30,693 nt of DNA from Christensenella sp. UBA1431 (GTDB lineage Bacteria; Bacillota; Clostridia; Christensenellales; UBA1431), in contig DCTV01000073.1 in the NCBI GenBank assembly GCA_002329665.1, positions 22,574 through 53,266 on the forward strand, read 5' to 3'. The first letter of the stretch is position 1, and every line of letters starts with the position of its first letter. Shown piece by piece: positions 16,079-23,138 of the stretch. The notes below the pieces were generated by a model. The model did no database searches, was not told the DNA's origin, and saw only the letters and a list, made by a program, of their open reading frames with translations. Position numbers and translations under genes: made by a program.

Positions 16079-16522
16079 TCACTCGATGTCGATCACGCGG
16101 CCGGTTTGTTTTATGTCCTGCTTGGGCACCGAGACGTGCAGCACCCCGTCCTCCATTTTAGCCCTGATGCCGTCTTCCTTCGCGTCCGCGAGGAAGATCG
16201 AGCGCTGCATCGAGCTGAAGCGCCTCTCTTTGTGGATGTAATTCTTCTTCTTTTCCTCGGTTTGCTCCTCCCGCCTGACGGATATGGTCAGCCTTCCGTC
16301 GTTAAACGCGAGGTCCACCTCGTTTTTCTTCACGCCGGGCAGTTCGGCCTCCACGGCATATGCTTCGTCCGATTCCACGACGTCCACTTTGAACGTGTCG
16401 CTTATCAGGCTCCTCGTCGGCAGCCACGTATCGTTGAAAAAGTCGTCAAGCATGTTGTAAAAGCCGTCCCAGCCGCTCGCCCTGAGGTTCCTGTTCCTGT
16501 TGAACGGTATCAGTCCCGCCAT
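16079..16522 (-). CDS. Small heat shock protein, Hsp20/alpha-crystallin family
   Basis: A 147-aa ATP-independent holdase that keeps unfolding proteins soluble. The alpha-crystallin domain runs from about 42 to 134, with ELPGVKKNEVDL (60-71) and the signature AKMEDGVLHVSVPK (121-134). A C-terminal IxI-type motif (IDI, 144-146), used for oligomer assembly, is present. The start ATG 16522 follows AGGAG; the in-frame TTG at 16531 is too close to that site. A strong promoter and a perfect CIRCE operator lie upstream, so HrcA repression is expected. Divergent neighbours do not intrude. Confidence 0.93.
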   Translation of the reverse strand: MAGLIPFNRNRNLRASGWDGFYNMLDDFFNDTWLPTRSLISDTFKVDVVESDEAYAVEAELPGVKKNEVDLAFNDGRLTISVRREEQTEEKKKNYIHKERRFSSMQRSIFLADAKEDGIRAKMEDGVLHVSVPKQDIKQTGRVIDIE

Positions 16523-16561
16523 GATTAACAACTCCTTTCGTTGTGGATTTATAGGATTTTG

Positions 16562-16588
16562 TTAGCACTCTTCGTCGTTGAGTGCTAA
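16562..16588. promoter_or_regulatory. CIRCE operator (HrcA binding site)
   Basis: TTAGCACTC-N9-GAGTGCTAA matches the CIRCE consensus perfectly in both arms and spacing. It lies just downstream of the predicted hsp20 transcription start. No hrcA is in the window. Confidence 0.95.
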
Positions 16589-16598
16589 CCCTACTCAT

Positions 16599-16627
16599 TT
16601 TATACCACAATGTTTTCCATCTGTCAA
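16599..16627 (-). promoter_or_regulatory. hsp20 promoter
   Basis: TTGACA (16627-16622) and TATAAA (16604-16599) are 17 bp apart on the minus strand, with transcription expected to start near 16592, immediately before the CIRCE element. Confidence 0.8.
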
Positions 16628-16730
16628 ACGTTTTTGCTCCGTTTTTCACCGAAAATTTACAAAGCGGGATACCGGCTTTTTCCAAACGGTACGGCCGGGC
16701 GAAAAGATGCCGCAGGCAGCCATATACGCA

Positions 16731-17279
16731 TCAGCCCGGAAAGAGGGAATGATGCAGTTTGACGAACCGCCTGCCGGTCTCCTCGTTTGATACGATGTCG
16801 TCCCCGAAAAGCCCGGGCAGGAGGATGTTGTTCAAAAACGCGCAGAAGGCCCAGCGCACCTTCATCGTGTTGTCCCGCGAGCGCGGCATGCCGCGCTTAA
16901 CCATGAGCTTTTCGACTTCCTCCATGAGGTCCCTAAGCCGCTTTATGGCCGGGTCGCCGTAGTTCTGGTGCACGAACGGCCCGTAAAAAAACGCCCGGAT
17001 GATGCCCGGATGCCCCCTTACCCTTATGAGCCAGTGCGCGAAGAGTTTTTCCAGCACCTGCGCGGGCGTGTCCCGCTCGCCTGCTTGTAGCCCCGAGATG
17101 TCGAACGCGTCATTCAGGGCTCGCTCGAGCGCTAGCCTGACGAGTTCGTCCTTGCTGCTGAAGTAGTAGTTGATGGCCGCGCTGTTCATGCCGGCCCTGG
17201 CCGCGATCGCGCGGATCGTCGTCTTCTGTATGCCGTATTCCTCTATGCAGTCGGCCGCGGCCTGGACCACCCGCCGCAT
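16731..17279 (-). CDS. TetR-family transcriptional regulator
   Basis: A 182-aa TetR-type repressor. The N-terminal helix-turn-helix covers about residues 8-50 (TIRAIAARAGMNSAAINYYFSSK is the recognition part, shown across 21-43), with the signature NYYFSSKDEL. The C-terminal ligand-binding half carries no recognisable effector signature. The start is ATG 17279, with TAGGAG upstream. It begins 13 bp after the stop of the SDR gene, so the two form an operon, and the palindromes upstream of that operon are its likely operators. Confidence 0.85.
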   Translation of the reverse strand: MRRVVQAAADCIEEYGIQKTTIRAIAARAGMNSAAINYYFSSKDELVRLALERALNDAFDISGLQAGERDTPAQVLEKLFAHWLIRVRGHPGIIRAFFYGPFVHQNYGDPAIKRLRDLMEEVEKLMVKRGMPRSRDNTMKVRWAFCAFLNNILLPGLFGDDIVSNEETGRRFVKLHHSLFPG

Positions 17280-17292
17280 TACAGCCTATCTC

Positions 17293-18162
17293 CTACCCTG
17301 AGCCATCGTTACCTCCCCCTCCGCCCGGCGTTTCCGGGCCGACCGCGCAAAGCCTTGCGCAGTACTCCCAGATCCTTTGCGAATAATCGTCGCGCATCGC
17401 GTTCCTCGCAGCCTTTTTCGGCCTGCAGTCCTTCCAGTACACCCCTTCGCACGGCTCCGTTTCCGCCGCGAGGAACACGGGCGTCCTCGCGCCTGCCGCG
17501 GCTTCCGTTCCCCGTCGCCTGCGGTAGTTCCAGATCAGCCTGGCGGCGCCCCTGGTATCCTTCAGCCCGATTTCGGTGTTCACCAGGCCGGGGTCCGCCG
17601 CGAAGGCGCGCACGCCCTGAAAGCGCCTGTTGAACTCCCGCGCGAGGAGCACCGCGAAAAGCTTGGTCTGCTTGTACGCCTTGAGCTGCCTGTAGCGCCG
17701 CGAGAGCTGTATGTCCTTCCAGCGCACCAGCGTCCTGAAATGGGACGCGGAGCTGAGCATGATGATCCTCCCGCCCGCCTTTTTCAGGTCCTCGTAGAGC
17801 AGGTGGGACAGCAGGTACGGCGCCGCGACGTTGACGGCGAACTGCATCTCGACGCCCTCGTCCGAGAGCGCGTAGTAGCTGTAAAAAGCGCCCGCGTTGT
17901 TTATGAGCGCATGAAGGCCCCGCCCGTCAAGGTGTTGCTTCACTTCTTCCGCGAGCCTGCGTACCTGGCGCTGTGACGAGAGGTCGGCAAGGAAATAGCG
18001 AACGTCTCCATCGTTAAATAGGCCCAGCGCGGCCTCTATCCGCTCCTTCGAACGCCCGACGCCCATCACGGTAAAGCCCTTCCCGGCCAGCGCCCTCGCG
18101 GTCTGCAGGCCTATGCCGCTGGTAGCGCCGGTGATGAGCACCGTCCTATCGTCTGCGCCCAC
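17293..18162 (-). CDS. Short-chain dehydrogenase/reductase
   Basis: A 289-aa classical SDR oxidoreductase. The cofactor motif TGATSGIG is at 11-18, NNAG at 88-91, and the catalytic tetrad N111, S138, Y163 and K167 (YKQTK) is complete. Its pattern is like retinol dehydrogenase/WWOX-type SDRs, which act on lipophilic alcohols or ketones; the substrate here is unknown. I chose GTG 18162 because GGGGTGAT lies three bases upstream; the longer frame runs through the promoter. It is the first gene of an operon with a TetR regulator and divergent from another SDR. Confidence 0.87.
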   Translation of the reverse strand: MGADDRTVLITGATSGIGLQTARALAGKGFTVMGVGRSKERIEAALGLFNDGDVRYFLADLSSQRQVRRLAEEVKQHLDGRGLHALINNAGAFYSYYALSDEGVEMQFAVNVAAPYLLSHLLYEDLKKAGGRIIMLSSASHFRTLVRWKDIQLSRRYRQLKAYKQTKLFAVLLAREFNRRFQGVRAFAADPGLVNTEIGLKDTRGAARLIWNYRRRRGTEAAAGARTPVFLAAETEPCEGVYWKDCRPKKAARNAMRDDYSQRIWEYCARLCAVGPETPGGGGGNDGSG

Positions 18163-18179
18163 ATAATCACCCCGTAGGC

Positions 18180-18208
18180 AGGGTAACATAAGCACATCAG
18201 GGTGTCAA
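18180..18208 (-). promoter_or_regulatory. Promoter of SDR-TetR operon
   Basis: TTGACA (18208-18203) on the minus strand is followed 17 bp later by TACCCT (18185-18180). The -35 is perfect; the -10 is weak. Confidence 0.5.
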
Positions 18209-18211
18209 CGA

Positions 18212-18246
18212 ACGATTTAATCGTACGGTTAATCTAAACGATTAAA
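18212..18246. promoter_or_regulatory. Overlapping palindromes, likely TetR operator
   Basis: ACGATT-T-AATCGT (18212-18224), the near-palindrome TTAATCGTACGGTTAA (18217-18232) and TTTAATCG-N15-CGATTAAA (18216-18246) overlap between the divergent SDR genes. A TATACT (18250-18255) for the right-hand gene is adjacent, and the left-hand -35 is four bases away, so one bound repressor could silence both. Confidence 0.6.
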
Positions 18247-18279
18247 CTATATACTGCGTTTCCGGGAGTGTGAAAGCCA

Positions 18280-19086
18280 ATGGAGGACTACGCGCTCATC
18301 ACGGGCGCGGCTGGCGGACTCGGCAAAGCGTTCGCCGTGGAATGCGCGCGCCGCGGATACAACCTCTATCTTACCGACCGGTTCGGCGATAAGCTCGACG
18401 CCCTCGCGCAGGCGCTCTCGCGCACCTATTCGGTGAAGACGGCCGCGTACGCGTGCGACCTGATGCATATGGACGCGCGCCGCGCCCTGTTTTCGGACAT
18501 CATCCGCCGCGGGATCACGCCGGGGCTCTGCGTCTGCGTCGCCGGCCTCGACTTCGAGGGCGCGGTCTCGGATCAGAGCCGGGAAGCCATCTGCAGCATC
18601 GTGCGCATCAACGCGGAAGCCACGCTGGACGTCAACCATTTCTTCGCAAACCTCCCGCACCGGGGCCGCTATTATATCATCAACGTGGCCAGCCTGGGCG
18701 GTTTCTGCCCCATGCCCCTCAAGGCGGCCTACGCAGCCGCGAAACGGCTGGTCATCAACTTCTCCCTCGCGCTGCGCGAGGAAATACGCCACTCGGGCGG
18801 CGCGCTGACCGTCCTCTGCCCCGCCGGGATGCGCACGAACCGTGAAATCATCGAGAACATAGATTCGCAGCGCCTCATCGGCCGGCTCACCACGCTGGAA
18901 ACGGGCGCCATCGCCGCCGGCGCGCTCAAGAGCGTGTTCAAAAACAGGGCTTTTTGCATCCCCGGGACGTTCAACCGTTTCCTGCGCCTGCTCACCGTAG
19001 TCTTCCCTTCGCGGCTGGTCGCCAGAGCCATCCACTACCGCTGGCGCGTCACCCGCAAACGGCTTCCGCTGGCAAAGGAACGGTAG
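18280..19086 (+). CDS. Short-chain dehydrogenase/reductase, second copy type
   Basis: A 268-aa SDR-fold oxidoreductase, not closely similar to its divergent neighbour. TGAAGGLG is at 8-15 and N111, S138, Y151 and K155 (YAAAK) are intact. The usual NNAG reads CVAG (86-89), a departure from the classical pattern. The last ~35 residues are basic and partly hydrophobic (FLRLLTVVFPSRLVARAIHYRWRV region), which may attach the protein to the membrane. ATG 18280 has GGGAG upstream. It probably shares TetR control with the left-hand operon. The substrate is unknown. Confidence 0.85.
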   Translation: MEDYALITGAAGGLGKAFAVECARRGYNLYLTDRFGDKLDALAQALSRTYSVKTAAYACDLMHMDARRALFSDIIRRGITPGLCVCVAGLDFEGAVSDQSREAICSIVRINAEATLDVNHFFANLPHRGRYYIINVASLGGFCPMPLKAAYAAAKRLVINFSLALREEIRHSGGALTVLCPAGMRTNREIIENIDSQRLIGRLTTLETGAIAAGALKSVFKNRAFCIPGTFNRFLRLLTVVFPSRLVARAIHYRWRVTRKRLPLAKER

Positions 19087-19151
19087 CTGTTTGCACGTGA
19101 TTATATTATATCCCATACGGGAAACGTCGGACATGTTTCATACGGCGCATT

Positions 19152-19189
19152 AAAAAGGCCGCCCGGGAGCGTCTCCCGCACGGCCTTTT
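19152..19189. terminator. Bidirectional terminator between SDR and proS
   Basis: AAAAAGGCCG-CGGGAG arms pair with CTCCCG-CGGCCTTTT. It has A/T tracts on both sides, so it serves both convergent genes. Confidence 0.85.
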
Positions 19190-19205
19190 CCTGTATATTT
19201 ATCCG

Positions 19206-20651
19206 TCAGTATGCGCGCGCGAAATAGGCCATCGCCCCGGCGGGCTTGCCGCAGTGGACGCACACGTCGCCGAGCTTCTCCTGCTCGAACGGGATGCAGC
19301 GCGTCGTCGCGCCGGTCTTGTCCTTGATGGCGTCCTCGCAGGCGCGCTCGCCGCACCACATGGCCTTGACGAACCCCTTCTTCTCAGCAATGCCCGCAAC
19401 GAAACCGTCGAAGTCGAGGGCCGTGTAGGTGCGGGCGTCGCGCATGGCCGTCGCCTTTTTCAGTATCGTGCCGTGGATGTCGTCGAGCAGCCCGGTCACG
19501 CTGTCCGGGAGGGAGTCCATGGGCAGCGGGAGTTTTTCGAGCGTATCGCGCCTGCAGGCCAGCACCTGGCCCTTTTCGATGTCCCTGGGGCCGACCTCCA
19601 GCCGCACGGGCACCCCTTTTAATTCCCATTCGTTGAACTTCCAGCCCGCCGTCTGCGTCTCGCGGTCGTCTACTTCCACGCGTACGCCGGCCTTACCAAG
19701 GGTATTGCAGATTTCTTTCGCCTTTTCGAGCACGCCCTCTTTGTGCATCGCGATGGGCAGGACCACGGCCTGTATCGGCGCCACCTTCGGCGGGAGCAGC
19801 AGCCCGCGCTCGTCGCCGTGGACCATCACCAGCCCGCCGATCATCCGCGTCGACGTGCCCCACGACGTCTGGTTGACGTATTTGAGCTTCCCGTCCTTGT
19901 CGAGGTACTGGATGTCGAACACCCGCGCGAAATGCTCGCCGAGGTTGTGGGACGTGCCCATCTGCAGGGCCTTTCCGTCCTGCATCATCGCTTCCATCGT
20001 GTAGGTGGCCTTAGCGCCCGCGAATTTTTCCTTTTCGCTCTTTTTCCCTGTCACGACGGGGATGGCCAGCACGTTCCGCGCGAATTCCTCGTAGACGCCC
20101 AGCATTTTTATCGTCTCCTCCTGCGCCTCCTCGTAGTCGGCGTGGGCGGTATGCCCCTCCTGCCACAGGAATTCGGACGTGCGCAGGAAGGGGCGCGTGC
20201 TCTTCTCCCACCGGACGACGTTGCACCACTGGTTGATGAGCACCGGCAGGTCGCGGTGGGACTGGATCCACTTGGCGTACATGCTGCAGATGATGGTTTC
20301 CGACGTCGGGCGGACAACCAGCCGTTCCTGAAGCTTCTCGTTTCCCCCGTGCGTCACCCAGGCGACCTCGGGGGCGAACCCCTCCACATGCTCGGCTTCC
20401 TTCGCGAGCAGGCTTTCGGGGATAAACAGCGGGAAATACGCGTTTTTATGCCCGGTCTCCCTGAAACGCCGGTCCATCTCCCTTTGTATGTTCTCCCAGA
20501 TGCCGTAGCCGTACGGCTTGATGACCATGCAGCCCTTCACGTCCGAATAGTCCACCATGTCCGCCTTCAGTATCACGTCCGTATACCACTGCGAAAAGTC
20601 CTGGTCCCGGGGCGTGATGTGGGCGACGAACCTTTTTTCTTCCTTTGCCAT
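19206..20651 (-). CDS. proS: Prolyl-tRNA synthetase, short (archaeal/eukaryal-type) form
   Basis: A 481-aa class II synthetase that charges tRNA-Pro. Its length and architecture are those of the ProS type without an editing insertion. The motif 2 region reads RTSEFLWQEGHTAH, motif 3 includes GDERGLLLPP, the anticodon-binding domain follows, and the C-terminal domain carries a cysteine set (CGERAC ... CVHCG) typical of zinc-binding ProS C-termini. The start ATG 20651 follows GGGAG; the longer open frame runs back into the T-box leader. Transcription is controlled by that T-box. Confidence 0.95.
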   Translation of the reverse strand: MAKEEKRFVAHITPRDQDFSQWYTDVILKADMVDYSDVKGCMVIKPYGYGIWENIQREMDRRFRETGHKNAYFPLFIPESLLAKEAEHVEGFAPEVAWVTHGGNEKLQERLVVRPTSETIICSMYAKWIQSHRDLPVLINQWCNVVRWEKSTRPFLRTSEFLWQEGHTAHADYEEAQEETIKMLGVYEEFARNVLAIPVVTGKKSEKEKFAGAKATYTMEAMMQDGKALQMGTSHNLGEHFARVFDIQYLDKDGKLKYVNQTSWGTSTRMIGGLVMVHGDERGLLLPPKVAPIQAVVLPIAMHKEGVLEKAKEICNTLGKAGVRVEVDDRETQTAGWKFNEWELKGVPVRLEVGPRDIEKGQVLACRRDTLEKLPLPMDSLPDSVTGLLDDIHGTILKKATAMRDARTYTALDFDGFVAGIAEKKGFVKAMWCGERACEDAIKDKTGATTRCIPFEQEKLGDVCVHCGKPAGAMAYFARAY

Positions 20652-20685
20652 CGTCCTTTTCTCCCATCTGTAGATTCTCATTGAT

Positions 20686-20916
20686 AATAAAAAGCTCCGT
20701 CCCGTATAAGGACGAAGCCATGTTTCGCGGTACCACCTTAATTGGCCTGCATGGCGCGCAGGCCCGCTCAGATCGCGCCCTATCGCGGCGCACGCGGCCT
20801 TTTGGGGCAAGCTTCGGGATGGGGAGCCGCAGGCCGCGCGCCCGCCTTCCAGCCCCCGGGCGGGCTCTCTTTGCCGCCGGCCGTGCCGCCGCTTCCCTTC
20901 ATCGCTTTTAAATATT
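20686..20916 (-). promoter_or_regulatory. T-box leader of proS
   Basis: On the minus strand the T-box core AATTAAGGTGGTACCGCG is at 20743-20726. It is followed by an intrinsic terminator: GCTTCGTCC pairs with GGACGGAGC, then TTTTTATT, ending near 20686. Stem I features, AAGAGAG and a GGGGGCTGGAA distal loop, lie upstream. A proline codon CCC around 20815-20824 is the likely specifier; which CCC is uncertain. Uncharged tRNA-Pro should favour read-through. Confidence 0.92.
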
Positions 20917-20922
20917 GTCAGC

Positions 20923-20951
20923 ATTATAGCACGCTTCATCCGGTATTACAA
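20923..20951 (-). promoter_or_regulatory. proS promoter
   Basis: TTGTAA (20951-20946) and TATAAT (20928-20923) are 17 bp apart on the minus strand, with TGC before the -10 (extended -10). The predicted leader is about 265 nt. Confidence 0.75.
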
Positions 20952-21036
20952 CCGTCGCGTCCCGCATCCCTTACCGCGCTCCCCATTTTTTCTGCCGAAA
21001 CGGCACGAATGCGGTGAAATTTTCGGCCTGTCCGGT

Positions 21037-21076
21037 TATAATGGAGGCAGCGCTAAAGGCGGCCTTTCTTTTTTCG
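21037..21076 (+). other. TATAAT followed by a short terminator-like hairpin
   Basis: TATAAT (21037-21042) is followed after 12 bp by AAAGG-CGG-CCTTT-CTTTTTT (from 21055). It is upstream of the arg promoter on the same strand. It could be a promoter with an immediate stop, or chance; no gene fits between. Confidence 0.25.
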
Positions 21077-21118
21077 TTTGCCGCCCGAAAAATTTTTGCG
21101 CCGGGGCTTTCATTTCTC

Positions 21119-21147
21119 TTGCATTTTTATGCATTTGGTTGTATAAT
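21119..21147 (+). promoter_or_regulatory. Arginine operon promoter with ARG box
   Basis: TTGCAT (21119-21124) and TATAAT (21142-21147) are 17 bp apart. The perfect inverted repeat TGCAT-TTTT-ATGCA (21120-21133) overlaps the -35 and spacer and closely resembles ArgR/AhrC ARG boxes. Arginine-dependent repression is therefore expected. The regulator gene is not in the window. Confidence 0.75.
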
Positions 21148-21191
21148 CCATAAGTATCATTCGTTGCAGGGACATAAGGAGGCGTTTTCTC

Positions 21192-22229
21192 ATGATAAAA
21201 GCGAGCGTGCTGGGAGCGACGGGCTATGCGGGGGCGGAACTCGTGCGCCTGCTTTCCACGCATGAAAACGTGAAGATCGTGCATCTCACCTCCCACAGCG
21301 CGGCGGGCACCGGGCTCAACACCCTCTATCCCGGCCTTCGCGCGGCCGACCTCCCCGTCCTTGAAACGTACGACAGGGACGACGTCGCCGCCGACAGCGA
21401 CGTCGTGTTCACGTCCCTGCCCCACGGCGCGTCGGGCGAGGTGATACCGGAACTGTTCGCGGCGGGAAAGACCGTGATCGACCTGAGCGGGGACTACAGG
21501 TACGAGGACGCGGCCGTCTACGAGGCATGGTACGGTAAGGCGCACCGCAGCCCCGAACTCCTCAAGGAGTCCGTCTACGGCCTGCCCGAGCTGCACCGCG
21601 GCCGGATCGGGTCCGCGCGGCTCGTCGGCAACCCCGGCTGCTACCCGACCGGCGCCATATTGCCGCTCGCCCCGCTGGTGGCGGATAGCCTCATCGACGC
21701 CGGAAGCATCGTCATCGACGCGAAATCGGGCGCGACCGGCGCCGGACGCGCGCCTTCGCCCGCGCTGCATTTTTGCGAGGTGGACGAAAACGTGAAAGCG
21801 TACAACGTCGGGAAGCACCGCCACACCTCCGAGATCGAGCAGGAACTCTCGCTCCTTCACGGGCGGGCGGTCGCGCTGAGCTTCACGCCGCACCTGCTCC
21901 CCGTCAAGCGGGGCATCCTCTCGACCATCTACTGCACGCCCTCGCGCCCGCTCACCAGGGACGACGTGTTCAACTGCCTCCGCTCTTTCTACGAAGGCGA
22001 GCCTTTCGTGGACGTATACGAAGAAGGGTTGCCAGAAGTCAAGCACGTCAACGGGTCGAACGCCTGCCATATCGGGTTCGCGCTCGACGAACGCGTGAAC
22101 CGGCTCGTGGTGGTTTCGGCGATCGACAACCTGATAAAGGGCGCCGCCGGACAGGCCGTGCAGAACATGAACATCATTTTCGGCCTCGGCGAAAAAGCGG
22201 GGCTAAACGCCCTGCCTCTTAACCTGTAG
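21192..22229 (+). CDS. argC: N-acetyl-gamma-glutamyl-phosphate reductase
   Basis: A 345-aa NADPH-dependent enzyme for the third step of arginine synthesis, reducing N-acetylglutamyl phosphate to the semialdehyde. The dinucleotide-binding GATGYAG is at 8-14; the catalytic cysteine is C150 in GNPGCYPT; KHRHTSEI (208-215) supplies the conserved histidine. AAGGAGG precedes the ATG. It is the first gene of argC-argB-argD-argF-GNAT, directly behind the ARG-box promoter. Confidence 0.95.
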   Translation: MIKASVLGATGYAGAELVRLLSTHENVKIVHLTSHSAAGTGLNTLYPGLRAADLPVLETYDRDDVAADSDVVFTSLPHGASGEVIPELFAAGKTVIDLSGDYRYEDAAVYEAWYGKAHRSPELLKESVYGLPELHRGRIGSARLVGNPGCYPTGAILPLAPLVADSLIDAGSIVIDAKSGATGAGRAPSPALHFCEVDENVKAYNVGKHRHTSEIEQELSLLHGRAVALSFTPHLLPVKRGILSTIYCTPSRPLTRDDVFNCLRSFYEGEPFVDVYEEGLPEVKHVNGSNACHIGFALDERVNRLVVVSAIDNLIKGAAGQAVQNMNIIFGLGEKAGLNALPLNL

Positions 22230-22248
22230 GCCGGCAAGGAGATAAGCC

Positions 22249-23124
22249 ATGGAAATGGACACACTCATTAAAAACGCGAACATCCTGCTCGAAGCCCTGC
22301 CCTATATCCAGGTGCTCAGCGGGAAGACCATCGTGATCAAGTACGGCGGCAACGCCATGCTCGAAGACCAGGTCACCAGGACGATCATGCAGGACATCAC
22401 GCTGCTCAAATATGTCGGCATGAACCCCATCGTGGTGCACGGCGGCGGCCCCGAGATCAACACGCTCCTAAAGCGCCTCGATATTCCCACGAGCTTTGCG
22501 GGCGGCTACCGCGTGACCGGCGCCGAGGCCATGGAGGCCGTGCAGATGGTGCTGACCGGCAAGATCAACAAGGACATCGTGGCCAGCCTCAACGCCATGG
22601 GCGGCAAGGCCATCGGCCTGTGCGGGATCGACGCGGGGCTGATCCGCTGCACGAAGGCGCCTCCCATAGGCGGCGAAGACCTCGGCTTCGTCGGGCAGAT
22701 CGAAAGCATCGACACGCGGCTGATAAAGCTTCTGGCCGACGACCAGTTCATCCCCGTCATCGCGCCGGTCGGCGTGGACAAGGACGGGCACAGCTACAAC
22801 ATCAACGCGGACACGGTCGCGGGCGAACTCGCCGCCGCGCTGCAGGCCGAGAAGCTCATCTTCCTCACCGACGTCGACGGGATCCGCAAGGACCGCGACG
22901 ACCCCGCTACGCTGATCCCCGTCATCACCGTGGGCGAGACCTACGACGCCATCGAATCGGGGATGATCGAGGGCGGCATGATCCCCAAGGTGCTCGGCTG
23001 CATCCATGCGATCAAGAAGGGCGTAAAACGCACGCACATCCTCAACGGAACGATCCCGCACCCCATCGTGCTCGAGATATTCACCGACAGGGGCATCGGC
23101 ACGATGGTCACCAGGGACCGGTAA
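22249..23124 (+). CDS. argB: Acetylglutamate kinase
   Basis: A 291-aa amino-acid kinase that phosphorylates N-acetylglutamate. KYGGNAM (31-37) and HGGGPEI (64-70) form the phosphate and substrate loops. The N-terminal helix (LLEALPYIQVLSGK) before KYGG is the signature of the hexameric, arginine-inhibited class, so feedback control is predicted. AAGGAG precedes the ATG; the gene starts 19 bp after argC. Confidence 0.95.
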   Translation: MEMDTLIKNANILLEALPYIQVLSGKTIVIKYGGNAMLEDQVTRTIMQDITLLKYVGMNPIVVHGGGPEINTLLKRLDIPTSFAGGYRVTGAEAMEAVQMVLTGKINKDIVASLNAMGGKAIGLCGIDAGLIRCTKAPPIGGEDLGFVGQIESIDTRLIKLLADDQFIPVIAPVGVDKDGHSYNINADTVAGELAAALQAEKLIFLTDVDGIRKDRDDPATLIPVITVGETYDAIESGMIEGGMIPKVLGCIHAIKKGVKRTHILNGTIPHPIVLEIFTDRGIGTMVTRDR

Positions 23125-23138
23125 GGAGGGCGTATGGC

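Noticed and set aside
20652..20939. 96-residue N-terminal extension of ProS
   Set aside because: It is translation of the T-box leader; family proteins begin at the chosen methionine.
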